From Helianthus annuus (taxonomy: Eukaryota; Streptophyta; Magnoliopsida; Asterales; Asteraceae), in assembly GCF_002127325.2 (NCBI RefSeq), contig NC_035449.2:142654414-142718413 (forward strand): a DNA stretch of 64,000 nucleotides, given 5' to 3'. Positions within the stretch are counted from its first letter, which is position 1, and each line of letters begins with the position of its first letter. This document shows positions 23,003-34,028 of the stretch, in pieces. The notes beneath the pieces are model-generated. The model ran no database searches. It was given only the letters and a program-made list of their open reading frames with translations, and had not been told where the DNA came from. The position numbers and the translations under genes are program-made.

Positions 23003-25271
23003 CTAGTTTTCGTCTTCGCTTTCTTCACCCTCGCCAACTTCGTCTTCCTCGTCCTCCGTTTCTTCCTCTCCCTCAGGTGGTACATACCGAACCGACCATG
23101 CGTGGTGTACCAAATCAACCATTAGCTGGGAATGGTACGGCTCGTAATGCAACTCTCGCGCATTATTCACTCTTTCTTCCATTGTCGCCTGTGGATGCTC
23201 CTCTTCAACGGCTTCTGGCACATAATTCTGGCATATCGCCTTTCCTTCGTCTTCCAAAATCATGTTGTGCATGATTATACAAGCGTACATAGCATCTCTC
23301 ATTTTTTGCTTGCTCCATGCATGACAAGGATTTCTCAAATATTGTTAGCGTTGTTTAAGAACCCCAAAGCATCTCTCAATGTCTTTTGTGAAGACTCTTG
23401 AACCTTTTTAAAGTATGCTCTTTTTTCATCAATAGGTTCACTATACGTCTTCACGAAAATCGAATACCTAGGATAAATTCTGTCGCTCAAATAATATCCA
23501 TGAGGGTAGTAGTTTCTGTTATGGGTGAAATTCTGAGCCCATATCCTGATTTTGTATCTTGATTTTTTATTAGTTGTATATGATCAGGATACCAGATCAG
23601 GATACCGGATCAGGATATTAGTAATATCCTGAGGCAGTATCCTGACTATTACTAACGATTGGCTTGTAAAACGTTGGTTGCAAGGTACCAACGTTAAAAG
23701 ACTTGATCTACCTGAAGATTCGCTCAAGGTGGTTGAAAAATGGACGTTGATGGTGGAAGAATGGGTCTTGTAACGGTCAGAAAGGCATATTCCGCGAGAA
23801 TATCGGATGTTGGTCAATGTTATTGACATTGTAACGGTTATATGAGCTGAAGACCCGGTTTTGTAGTCAATAAGCACGTGGAAAACAAGTAGAAAGAGTC
23901 CCCCAACGTTCAGAATGGAATATTCCCAGCATCCCGGAATAATAGGAGAGTTAGTTTGTTTTTGTAACTATATAAAGGGGCGATCGGATCATAGGTAGAC
24001 ACAACTTTTCACACACTTTCACTCACACTCTTTGCTCTCTAGCTACTAGCAACCACTACACACAAACAGTTGTACTCAAATCTCATTGTAACACTTAGCG
24101 ATCCGATCAATATCCTACACTGTATCCTGACGTTTGAAGTAATAGAAGAACAAGGCAGCTGCGATTGTCAGCTCCCGAGGTTTTATGCCGGCGATCTAGA
24201 TTGATCAAGGGCTTTCCTCGTACATCACGTGTCAACCTTTACTTTTTTGCTCATTGTTTGATCACAGATACGGCTCTATATCCTGAGCCGTATCCTGAAA
24301 CTGTTTTTGCAAATAACTCAATTAACATATTTTTGAACACATTCTCTTAGCACACTACCTCACTTAACTAATTTGATCACTTAATTGCTTCGGTAATTTT
24401 TGACCAAAACAGTTTCCATTTGCGTAAAACGACGCTTTTGGAGCTTTGCCAGAAATCCACTCCTCTAACAACGGAGATTGTTCAAAAACATTGATATCAT
24501 TGCATGACCCGACCACGCCAAAGTAAGCCGACCAAACCCAAAGGTCATGTGAAGCAACCGCCTGAAGAATAATAGTGGGTCCTTTTTGGTCACCACGTGT
24601 GTGTTGGCCTCGTCATGCAGTCGGGCAGTTATCCCAACGCCAATGCATGCAATCTATGCTCCCGATCATACCAGGCAAACCATGCTCAGCATTATGTACA
24701 CATCAATTATACCTTTATAAAAAAATATAGACAAACATAAGCTTCAAAAAAAAAGAAAATTGTAAACATAATCGTCGTTTTTTTTTTAAAAAAAAAGTAA
24801 AGTATAGGAATTGTACCGCGACAAAAATGCTCCAAGCTGTCTCGTGTTGTTTTCTCCGCCATTTTTAGATACTCGTCGTTGATGTCGGTAGTGTTACCAT
24901 AAGCAAGGATTCGTAACGCCGACGTACACTTTTGGATACCGGTAAATCCAAGTGCCCCTCTCGCATCCGGTTTTTGTTTAAAATAATCGTAGTTGGCTTC
25001 CAAGTCGTCTACTATGCGTAGAAAATGTCGGCGCCTCATCAAAATAATCTTTCATCAAACGATCGTGTGTCGCGCATCGGTCTCGTTCAATATAACCTCT
25101 TTTATTTTTTTCTGCTTGGGGGCGACGACAATGCTTGACATATCTCACTGCCAGTTGACAAGCACTCGTAACCGCCTCTTGCTCAAGCTCCTCATCGGTC
25201 GAACCATCGCCATCCGCAAAATACTCGTTGTAGTAAAAATTTACCATGGATGAAGAACTAGGAGAATCCAT
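23003..25271 (-). pseudogene. Harbinger (DDE_Tnp_4/HARBI1-like) transposase remnant
   Basis: It starts at an ATG at 25269-25271 (MDSPSSSSM...) and ends at the stop at 23003-23005. Recognisable pieces in order: an N-terminal segment ending DRLMKDYFDEAPTF; MRRRHFLRIVDDLEANYDYF; IQKCTSALRILAYG; GMIGSIDCMHW with the first catalytic Asp (codon 24652-24654); SCNDINVFEQSPLLEEW with the second Asp region; NYYPHGYYLSDRIYP; and the C-terminal RNPCHAWSKQKMRDAMYACIIMHNMI. Breaks: a deletion with frameshift near 25020-25050, a possible intron or deletion at about 24705-24810, an in-frame TGA at 24613-24615, the 878-bp LTR insertion, and a frameshift near 23345-23390. This endonuclease would cut at the element ends; here it cannot be made. 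Confidence 0.8.
23534..24411 (+). mobile_element. Solo LTR inside the Harbinger transposase
   Basis: An 878-bp insert, TGAGCCC...AAAACA, separates two halves of the transposase that otherwise join (FYANG and NFTHN). It holds many ATCAGGATA/TATCCTGA words (23580-23650, 24110-24300) and a plus-strand TATA box TATATAAAG at 23969-23977. The flanks AATTC and GTTTC are at best a decayed 5-bp duplication. Superfamily is uncertain. Confidence 0.55.
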
Positions 25272-25597
25272 CAAGTTTTTTATAAAATGGTTGGGTTTTT
25301 TAGAGAGTTTTTGAGATTGTTTTTGTTGAAAATGAATGAATTTATATATATATATATATATATATATAGGTAAAAGGTTAAAAAAATAATAAATAAAAGA
25401 AGTAGCCGTTAATATATAGCCGTTGGAAGACATTGATTGGCCGGTCAAATCTTGCAAAGCGTTTTAATTAAAACGCCATTTTGATTTTTTTTTTTCAAAA
25501 AAAATGCCCAGTAACGCCGGGTGTAGTGGTATGGGGGGCGTTATCCGGCGTTTTTTTCTGAAATTTTTTTTAAAAAAACGCCCCACTACGGATGGTC

Positions 25598-27184
25598 TAA
25601 CAATACAATGGACCCACAAGTCAACTAATAAATTTTTTTTCCATAAACTTCTTTTAATATTTTTAAAAAGCAGGTTTTTATTTTTATTTTTTATAAATAA
25701 ACCCATAATATTATTTTTGTTATATTCTTTTACTAAATAAACATATTTATATTATTATTTTTAATCTTGCTCGTCTTATTGACCTGAAATTTGATGTTTG
25801 GTACATTATTAGTAAAATGAGATATGTAAGAAAAAAAATAATTATTAGTAAAATGAGATATGTAAGAACAAAAAGATAATACATATAATAAAATAAAATA
25901 AATATTCATATGATATTATCTTCAAGAGAATGACACGACATTCTTTTTTATATTACTTTGCAGTTTCTTTCATGTTTTCGACGGACTCACTTTGTAAATA
26001 ACTTTGAAATGATTAGAGAAATTTATAGTTTTACTATTATTTTTTAACGGCTAACAGAATCAATCCCAAACATTATCGGGGCATCCACTGGACTAAACGG
26101 AGTACTCCGAGAGTAACCCGAGTCCACCACCAATTTCTCTATCTAAGGGAAATCAACTACATAGTCGATCAAGTAGGCATATTAATTCATAGTTAATGTT
26201 TGCACGTTTACTTTTTTATTAGAGACTTGTTATTTATTTAGTTATGAAGAACTTTTTCACTTTCGTATTTATAATAACGTGTCTTTATTATTTGTTTATT
26301 AATATTGATATTAATACTAATAATAGTATAACAAAATATAAAAAAGTAACAAAAGTATTATAAAATAAAATAACATAAAAAAACATAATTATTACTTTTG
26401 ACTTTAGAATAAAATAATGTATTAAATCACTTAATCATTACCAAGTTTGACTAATTTAGTAAATTAATCCATATATTGGGTGTATTTATCACACCCTAAT
26501 CATACACTTCATTTAATTAATTTGCTAACTCCATTTAACAACATTTACACTTTATTTAATTTACTTGCTAACCCATCATTCAAAACAAAACCAAAAACCT
26601 AATTGAACTCTATTTATTAACCTTATATTCAAAACAACCCGTCAAATCACACAAAGAGCACATAGCATTCATGCACTATCTTACCAAAAAAAAATAATAA
26701 TAATAAATCCAAACCAAAACCTTAACTTTACCAAGTTGTTGAATCAAGGTATTGCAGATGAAAACCCAAACTTATTACTTTCAAACTTTGGGACGTCGAT
26801 CGGACGAACAATACAAAGAGTGGTACGTCAGACGAACTATTGTTGTGAGCAGTTAGAGAAGAATGTGTTGCTGATAGAAAGAATAACCCCACCGGGCAAC
26901 AATTTCAATATAAACATGTTTGGAGGGTTATGAAGGACTACAAAAATGGTCTGGACCAACCAAGGTATACGGTGCTCAACCGCCCAGACGCTCAAAGATA
27001 GCGAACACTGGTGAATACACCTCGGTTGGTACTCCTGATGCTCATACCACAACTTTCGACCTTAACATCGATACCTCGTTGTCGGTGGAGGATATGACAT
27101 CTCACTGGATGATGATGTCCATGTGTATGATGATGATAAAGATGATGTTCATGTTGAGGTTGAACCAACACAAAGACTAATCGG
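25598..27184. other. AT-rich spacer and unassigned gene fragment
   Basis: 25600-26700 is very AT-rich with no feature seen. 26736-27180 has coding-like composition. One plus frame reads LERITPPGNNFNINMF...; after a stop it continues KDYKNGLDQPRYTVLNRP and then an FDLNID segment with D/H-rich text. It may be a pseudogene or transduplicated exon; I do not recognise the family. Confidence 0.3.
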
Positions 27185-28246
27185 TGATCGGAGTGTCGCG
27201 CTCCGGTCAAAGATAAAATTTATAGCCCTAATTACCCTTAACAAATAGCTAGTGGTAGCAAGGGGTCGAACCATGAAAAGTATGTGGTTTGCGAATGGAC
27301 TTGATTGATTTTAACGGTTTGTCACTATTATGAAGCTTACTAGATTATTTTTATGAATTTTTGGTTGTTTAGGAAATGGGTCGGAATGAACCGACAATTT
27401 GGTTTTTAATTGCTAACTAACGAGAACTTAAAACAAATGCACGAAATTGTAATTGATAGTTTTAAACAAGATAATTAAACAAGGTTCACACCCGGTTCGG
27501 TAATTGCAATCCTAGGATTTCTACACGTTTTAGATTTGATTCAATTGCAAAAGTGACTAACGAATTTAGTGTTACAAGGCTTAGGTGCCAATAGCTATCA
27601 ACGTTACAAAGAACGGACAAAAATGCACTTCATTACCAAGAACATGTAAACTCTAACCTAGACAAGGCATAATTGCACATAAACATTTCATAAAGTCAAA
27701 TTTAATCTTCACTCGACAATTTATGAATTCAATACAAATGCAAGACAATTGTCATAAGCTTCAAAATCAAATAGCAATTTGTCACAAAATCAAACCAAGA
27801 ACAATGTTAAAACCCTAGACTTATAAAAACCTACACCGGGGTGAAACCTCCAAGAATTTAGCCGTTCATGGAAGGACGAACGCTATCACCGGATAAATGG
27901 AACTTGAGATTGAACATCTTGGATGTTGGAAATAGTGAATGATGATGATTAGGGTTTTGGTGAGTGATGGTGATTGAAAGATTAATGGATGAAGAAACTA
28001 GGGTTTGGTGAATATAGATGAAGATGAATTGGGTGATGATGATTCTTGATTCGGATGAAGGTTGGTGATAGAGATGGATTGAGAATGGAAAGGGTGATAG
28101 GTTATGGCTCCAAGAAGTGATTTCAAACTCTATTCAAAGTGTAACTCCCGAAATGGGTCAAAACAAGCATTAAAACTCGTCACCAACCAAGAAAACCCCA
28201 AAAATCTCGTTTAGCATCAGGAGGGGGCGTCGCCTACGCCCCTGGT
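27185..28246 (-). repeat. Athila 3' LTR, part 1
   Basis: It begins TGATCGGAGTGTCGCGCTCC and matches 61312-62040 over its first 725 bp. Near 28220-28243 is a GGGGCGT-cgcct-ACGCCCC palindrome. It is broken at the CTGGT target (28242-28246) by the LARD and resumes at 47948. Confidence 0.9.
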
Positions 28247-28858
28247 TGTCACACCCCGAAAAATCAGAGCTGGCGTGACTGGACCGGTATCTTCATTGCA
28301 CAGCGGAAGCAATAAGCTAAGACTTCTAAACAGTGAACGCCCGCTAAGTACTCAAATCACCATGGGTTCTCCTATTCCAACCGTTCCATATTTTTGAAAA
28401 TGCAACCTGAGAAAGAACATGCGAAAAATCAACATAAAGTTGAGCGAGTTCATAGTTTGTTTTGAAAAGATTTAAAATAAATCTTTTTGATAACCGGTTT
28501 AAAAGTTGTTGAGAAAATATAGAAAAATCATTTTCTTGGCATGATATATGAGGACTGTGAGTCTAGCCCATGAGAGTGTTTGTGCATTGCACGAGAGAGA
28601 ATGGGCCGAGCCCAAACGAACCTTTGTAAGAAGGATCAGCGCTTCCTCTTACTTAGGTATAACTTGAAAAACGTTACCAAAGTTTGTAATTCATGTATTT
28701 GTGAGTTTCCATCAAATGAATCTTATGAATACGTGAAAGTTTTAGTGTTGTAAATGGGTATGTAAAGCGTCTATGAACAGGTTGATCGTTAATGTTTCGC
28801 GAGGACATTAACGTATGCGGCGACATAGGAAGTACTCAACCTGTGTAGACGGTTTTTA

Positions 28859-29052
28859 GTGTCGAATCACCTCGACTGTGTGAATCATGTCGACTGTGTC
28901 GAATAACCTCGATTGTGTCGAATAACCTCGACTGTGTGAATCACCTCGACTGTGTCGAATCACCTCGACTGTGTCGAATAACCTCGACTGTGTCGAATCC
29001 CCTCGACTGTGTCGAATCACCTCGATTGTGTCGAATCACCTCGATTGTGTCG
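28859..29052. repeat. 19-bp tandem array in LARD LTR
   Basis: About ten degenerate copies of GTGTCGAATCACCTCGACT-type units, some shortened by two bases. The same array recurs at 44876-45069 in the other LTR. Confidence 0.9.
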
Positions 29053-31390
29053 CCCGTACCCATTAGAAAATCATGCACGTTTCGTAATATGTGAATCAAA
29101 TTTGTAAAACCGGTATGTTTGATCGAAATCATTCGTAAACCATTTAAGTTCCTTGAAATTCATTCGCAACACGGTTTATAAATATGAGTTTTCGTTCATC
29201 GAAAAGTTGTTTATTTTTGCAAAACTTGCATGTCTTTCCACCCCCGAAAACATTTATAAAAATGTAAAATAGTAAAAAGTGGGGGTTATGAACTCACCTT
29301 GACGTTCCTGTGCAATGCTAGCTTAGTGTGTTTCCGTAGTGTCGTTCCACGAATGTGATGTAGCTAGCGTGCATCTATAGTATTCCTAACAGGGAATAAC
29401 TTGTCAGTTTCTAGTTTAAACGTAGCTAAACTACGTGTCCGAGCTCTACCAAATCGTTAACTAATTGATTCTATAAATGTGTTAATATTTTGGTTTGAAA
29501 TAACCAAACTATTGTTAGTTGATCCCATTTATAATCGGGATAAAACCAAGTCTCGAGATCGACTTAGTTTTCGAGTGATTTAGATATATATTTATATAGA
29601 TTCAAATATAAATCTATACCTGCGATGCCATGTTGGTCGTCGTAAATTAGAAATACGTATACGGATAAGTGAGCGTCTTGTTGTGTCGTATATGCTATGG
29701 TAATATACCGTTGTAGTATCGTATGATGGAAATAAATAAATATATACATATATATATATATATATATATCTATTCGAATACTTGACATTGAAATGAATAT
29801 AACAAATATATTCTTTTTATAAAAATGTTCGAACTCTAAATAGTTGAGATAAACATAAACAATTATATTTATATATATGATTTTCGAATGCTAAACGTTT
29901 AAAGTGTAAATCCCGAATCGCTAACGTTTGAAATAAATATAAAACATTTTATTTATTTTACAAACTATTTAAAAGTTTTGGGCGTTTGAAATAAATATAA
30001 ACATTATGTTTATTTGTATAAACGTTCGGAAATATCAATGTTCGTAGTAAATATAAACATTATGTTTATTTATAAAAGCGTTTGGGATAACGATGTTTGA
30101 AATAAATATAAGCATCATATTTATTTTAACTAGGTATCGGTTTCAAAATCTCATAACGTCGTCAAAACAAATATACCTCTATATTTATTTTTATAAGAAA
30201 ACTTGTATCTCAATAAGTGTCGTCTTTATGACCATATACGTTTCGTAAACCGGGTTTTTAACGAAAATCGGACAGAGTTTGTTTTTAGGATAACCTCGAC
30301 ATCAAAAGTGTCGATATTTTAAATCAAAACGCAACGATAATTCAATCAAACAAATCAATATATAATAAGTTTTCGTCAAACGTATCAAAACGTAACTAAT
30401 ATCTAGTCAAAGTGGGTCGAGCTTGGTCGCGTATAACTATAAATCTAACGGATCTTTATATAAAGTTTAACGCATCGTTAAAACTTTACCGGGTCTTGAC
30501 TGACTACGACCAGTTGACCAGCGTTGACTTGCCCGACAGTTGACCATGTTTTGACTGTGGTTGACCAAGTTAACGTACGTTGACTACGACCGGTTTGAAC
30601 CGAACCGAATACTGAGACCCGAACCACAGGCTGACCGAAGCTGACTAAGTCTGACCATCCTTGACCAGCTTTGACCGAGTGTTGACGCGAACACTATTTG
30701 ACCCGAGCCTGATCCGAACCAACTGACCCGTTGACTTAAGTTGACCGGACCGAAATCTGTTGAAAGGAACCCCTGATGTCGTCGTCACCATCGGCATCAT
30801 CATCTTCAATCTTGTTTCAACATCATCACCCACAGTAACAGAACATCAATCTTCAGAAGATAAGAAAACAAAATAAAAGAAATAGAGGGTTTTACCGGAA
30901 CCGAGTTGGAAAACAATGAGCACCACCGTCGTGACTCCACTGCCGAGTTCCGCCGCCGCTGCACTGCCGTCTCCGGCGTGCTCCGCCGGCTCATCGCCGG
31001 CGTGCTCTGCCGGCTCATCGCCGGCGGCTCCTTCTTCTTCGATCTCTCTTTCTTTTCGTCATCTCTCTCTCTCTCTCTTGAACGGCCTCTCTCTCCTCTT
31101 CGAAATAGGATGGTTGCAGGTTATTGCTTGTGTTCGATGAAAGTTGCAGAGGAGATATGAGTTTTGTAGAGTTTATAGATGAAGAGTGAGGTTTGAGATT
31201 TGAAAGTCAGAATTCCTTTTTTGTGTTGCAGAGAGGAAATCGAGAAGGAGGGTGAGGAAATTAGGGGCATGTTTTCTTATTTTGGTTCATGGATTGTGGA
31301 TAAGGTTTGGGGTAATAGTTGTAGAGAATTTTAGGGAGGAGAGGCGTTAGTGAACGGCTAATCTATGGAATGAGATTAGGGTTTCATTAC

Positions 31391-31399
31391 CCTTTTATA
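31391..31399 (-). promoter_or_regulatory. LARD LTR TATA box (3' LTR copy)
   Basis: TATAAAAGG on the minus strand. The chromovirus insertion lies only about 45 bp upstream of it, cutting it off from the rest of U3. The intact copy is at 47412-47420. Confidence 0.6.
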
Positions 31400-32846
31400 C
31401 TTAGGTTAGATGTAGTTTTTAGTGGGCTTGGGCCCAAGGCCCACAATGTGACAACTCGGACTTTAGACCCACTTTGTGCAACGTATGTGAACGTGTTATG
31501 ATTACGAGCTTTAATTTTAATGAATGTTATGTTACTATGTGCTACGTGTATTGCGTATTTAGTGTGTTTGTTTATTAATGGAATCGAATCGCACAACACG
31601 CACGGCCCAAGGGCAGCCCGATCGAATGGGCCGGCCCACTCCCCCTATGCGCAAATAACCTTAGGGACTTGGTTAGTTTTCTCATTTGTTACCAAAACCC
31701 TAACACACACAAGAAACCTAGCTCTCTCTTTCTCTCCCTCTCATTCGCGAAGCAAAGGCGGCCAAGAACCTCGGGACTCTTATCGTTCGGATCAAATTAT
31801 CTCGATCGGTTAGTGTTTAATCGTTTTGCTTAATTGAATGATTTCTGAATCGCATGCTTAATTGGTTAGGGATATGTTTGATTTAAGCTTTGTTCGATCG
31901 GCCGGACTTGTTGGATCGGCCGGACGTGAATGTTGTTAGAACCGGTTAGTGTTTGCATGATAATCGGATAGTTGTTAATTGGTCGGATTGTATGATGATG
32001 TTAAATCCGTGAATTGGATTCGATTTAGTTGATCGGCCGAATATTAATTGTTAATCGATAGGATATGGTTGGGGTTATGAAGATGAACCGGTTATGCACA
32101 TGTAATCGAATGATTAACTTGGTTAATTGGTTTGTGAATGGGCTAGATTGTTCAATTAGGGTTCATGTGACTTGAATACTAAATGTGCTTGTTTGATCGA
32201 TATCACGTTAAACGACTTGTGGAAATCGTGTTAATTGATAGAGTACTAGGTAACTGATAATCTAATCGTAACCAACTTGCATGATATTCGGATTATTGAA
32301 TCAATCGCACCAAGTAATCTGTTCGCACAAGATACCCACACACAAGCTGGTCCGGTTACACATCCGATCGTACGAGTGAACTGTTGGGCCGAATAACACG
32401 GACTGTCCGCACGGACGGACCACACCAACTGTTCCGCACGAGTTTCCGACCGGACGGATTGTCAATCCGGATGGACTGACCATCCGCACGAACCAACTGC
32501 CGCACGAAAGGTCCAATCTGGATGAACTGCCATCCGCACGGACTACACGATGTCATCCGCACGAGCTGACAGTCCGCACGGATTGCCACTCGCACGAACT
32601 ATCCATCCGGACAAGATGTTGAATCGGGCGGATTGACTCCCGCACGGATTGTCCAATCCGGACGGACTGCACAATGTCATCCGGACGGACTGACTGTTCG
32701 CACGAACTGCCACCCGGACCATTTGCCAACCGCACGAATTGACACTTGCACAACATTATTGATTTGTTTGGGCCACGAACTTTGTATGCTGCAATTTATT
32801 AACTTGGTGTAACCATACGTGCTATACGTGGACCGAACCTAACTGG

Positions 32847-32854
32847 TATAAATA
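32847..32854 (+). promoter_or_regulatory. Chromovirus 5' LTR TATA box
   Basis: TATAAATA about 1.4 kb into the LTR, directly after the CpG-word array. Transcription would start near 32880, making U3 about 1.4 kb and R-U5 about 0.85 kb. Confidence 0.6.
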
Positions 32855-33030
32855 CATGATAGGACGTGATTGATCAATTACTTGCTACCTATTCTCTTGT
32901 GTATCTGCCGAGCAAACCAAGGTGAGTTCACACAGCCAAGGCATGGGATTCCCGGGTTGGGAATTGGGTTGGATATGTTATTGTAAAAGGAGTTACTCGT
33001 ACTTACGCATATACCAGACTATAGACCATC

Positions 33031-33281
33031 GTCCTCAGGTTAGTCAGGACACGTTACGTAAAGCCTACGTAACCCAGTATATTTGCCATATGTCTCCCGG
33101 GTCGGGAGGACACGTTACGTAAAGCCTACGTAACCCAATACCATCCACTGGCTTCCAGGTCGGAAGGCCACGCTGCGTAAAGCCTATGTAGCCCCCACGC
33201 GTACCACCGTCCTCGGGGAAGGGCACGTCACGTAAAGCCTACGTGACCCTGTACGTTTTCCTGTTCTCGGTAAAGAAGAAC
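33031..33281 (+). ncRNA. Tandem covarying hairpin array in chromovirus leader
   Basis: Four to five units of 55-61 bp. Stem B with invariant loop AAGCC: GTTACGTA/TACGTAAC (33053, 33114), GCTGCGTA/TATGTAGC (33172, two G-U pairs), GTCACGTA/TACGTGAC (33227). Stem A precedes each: GTCCT/AGGAC, GTCTCCC/GGGAGGAC, GGCTTCC/GGAAGGCC, and GTTCT/AGAAC for the last. It lies downstream of the TATA box, hence in the genomic RNA leader. The structure is my prediction; a packaging or translation role is speculation. Confidence 0.6.
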
Positions 33282-33726
33282 ACATGGTCGGAAGTTAGTC
33301 TAGTAAGTACCGTTAATGAGAAGCCCTCATTAGCCAGGATAAACATGGGAAGCCCCCACTAGTTATACTTATGCACTATATTATGAACTTACTTCCTGTG
33401 AACTCGCTCAACTAGTTTGTTGATTATTTGCTGCATGCCTTGCAGGACCTTAGGTACTTTATGGAGCTTGCACAAGGAAGGAGCAGGTCGTTGTGGCAGA
33501 TGGATCATGAACGTTATTCGAACTTATAAGTATTTTGAGATTACATACTATGCTTCCGCTATTTAAACAATGATTGGTTTTGGAACATCAATTCATGTCA
33601 TGATGATTTACATTAATTACTTTTATTATTAAATGCTTTGTTTGATATGATTGATGGCTTGATCCTGGTCAGTCACGCCTCCAAGCGGTGGTACTCCGCG
33701 TGTGGGATTTTGGGGGTGTGACAGAT

Positions 33727-33739
33727 TGGTATCAGAGCC
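33727..33739 (+). other. Chromovirus primer-binding site, initiator-Met tRNA
   Basis: TGGTATCAGAGCC three bases after the 5' LTR. Confidence 0.95.
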
Positions 33740-34028
33740 ATTGGTTATAGAGAACTTGGTTTTAATATGGGAAAACGTTTTTATTAAAACCGGACTATAA
33801 CCAGAACAGTGCTCTCAACGATCCACAACGACGCTTCGCTCCACGTGCAAGACTCGACATCCTAGGTAATAAGGTTTATGTTTATTGCCTGTATGCTAGA
33901 ATTGTTTAGAACTTTGCTCGCATTACGTTTAGATACACATGCTTTGATTTCATGAGAACACCTATATGCCTATACTTTTCTGTCATCGCCCTATTCGCGA
34001 ACCATTCTTACCTATGCTACTTGTTACA

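Larger units (their letters stand above)
22758..25597 (-). mobile_element. PIF/Harbinger transposon, inactivated
   Basis: Ends GACCATGTGTAGTGG (22758) and complementary CCACTACGGATGGTC (to 25597), flanked by TAA at 22755-22757 and 25598-25600, the canonical 3-bp Harbinger target. It carries a decayed transposase on the minus strand (23003-25271) and a nested solo LTR (23534-24411). Only the transposase is recognised; I did not find the companion Myb-like gene of autonomous PIF elements. Confidence 0.85.
28247..31446 (-). repeat. LARD 3' LTR, part 1
   Basis: 3200 bp up to the CACAA target of the chromovirus (31442-31446). It contains a nested hairpin (28777-28844), a 19-bp tandem array (28859-29052), a TA microsatellite (about 29746-29769), GC-rich text at 30930-31030, and a minus-strand TATA box (TATAAAAGG) at 31391-31399. 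Confidence 0.9.
31447..33723 (+). repeat. Chromovirus 5' LTR
   Basis: 2277 bp. CpG-word array (TCCGCACGGA type) at about 32340-32750, TATA box 32847-32854, and a tandem hairpin array at 33031-33281 in the transcribed part. Confidence 0.95.

Noticed and set aside
28924..29132. Frame with repeated RGDSTQS-like text
   Set aside because: Read from the 19-bp minisatellite in the LARD LTR; not a protein.
30906..31160. Ala/Ser/Pro-rich frames in the LARD LTR (also 46927-47181)
   Set aside because: Compositional frames in GC-rich LTR text; two overlapping frames look equally good and no domain is visible.
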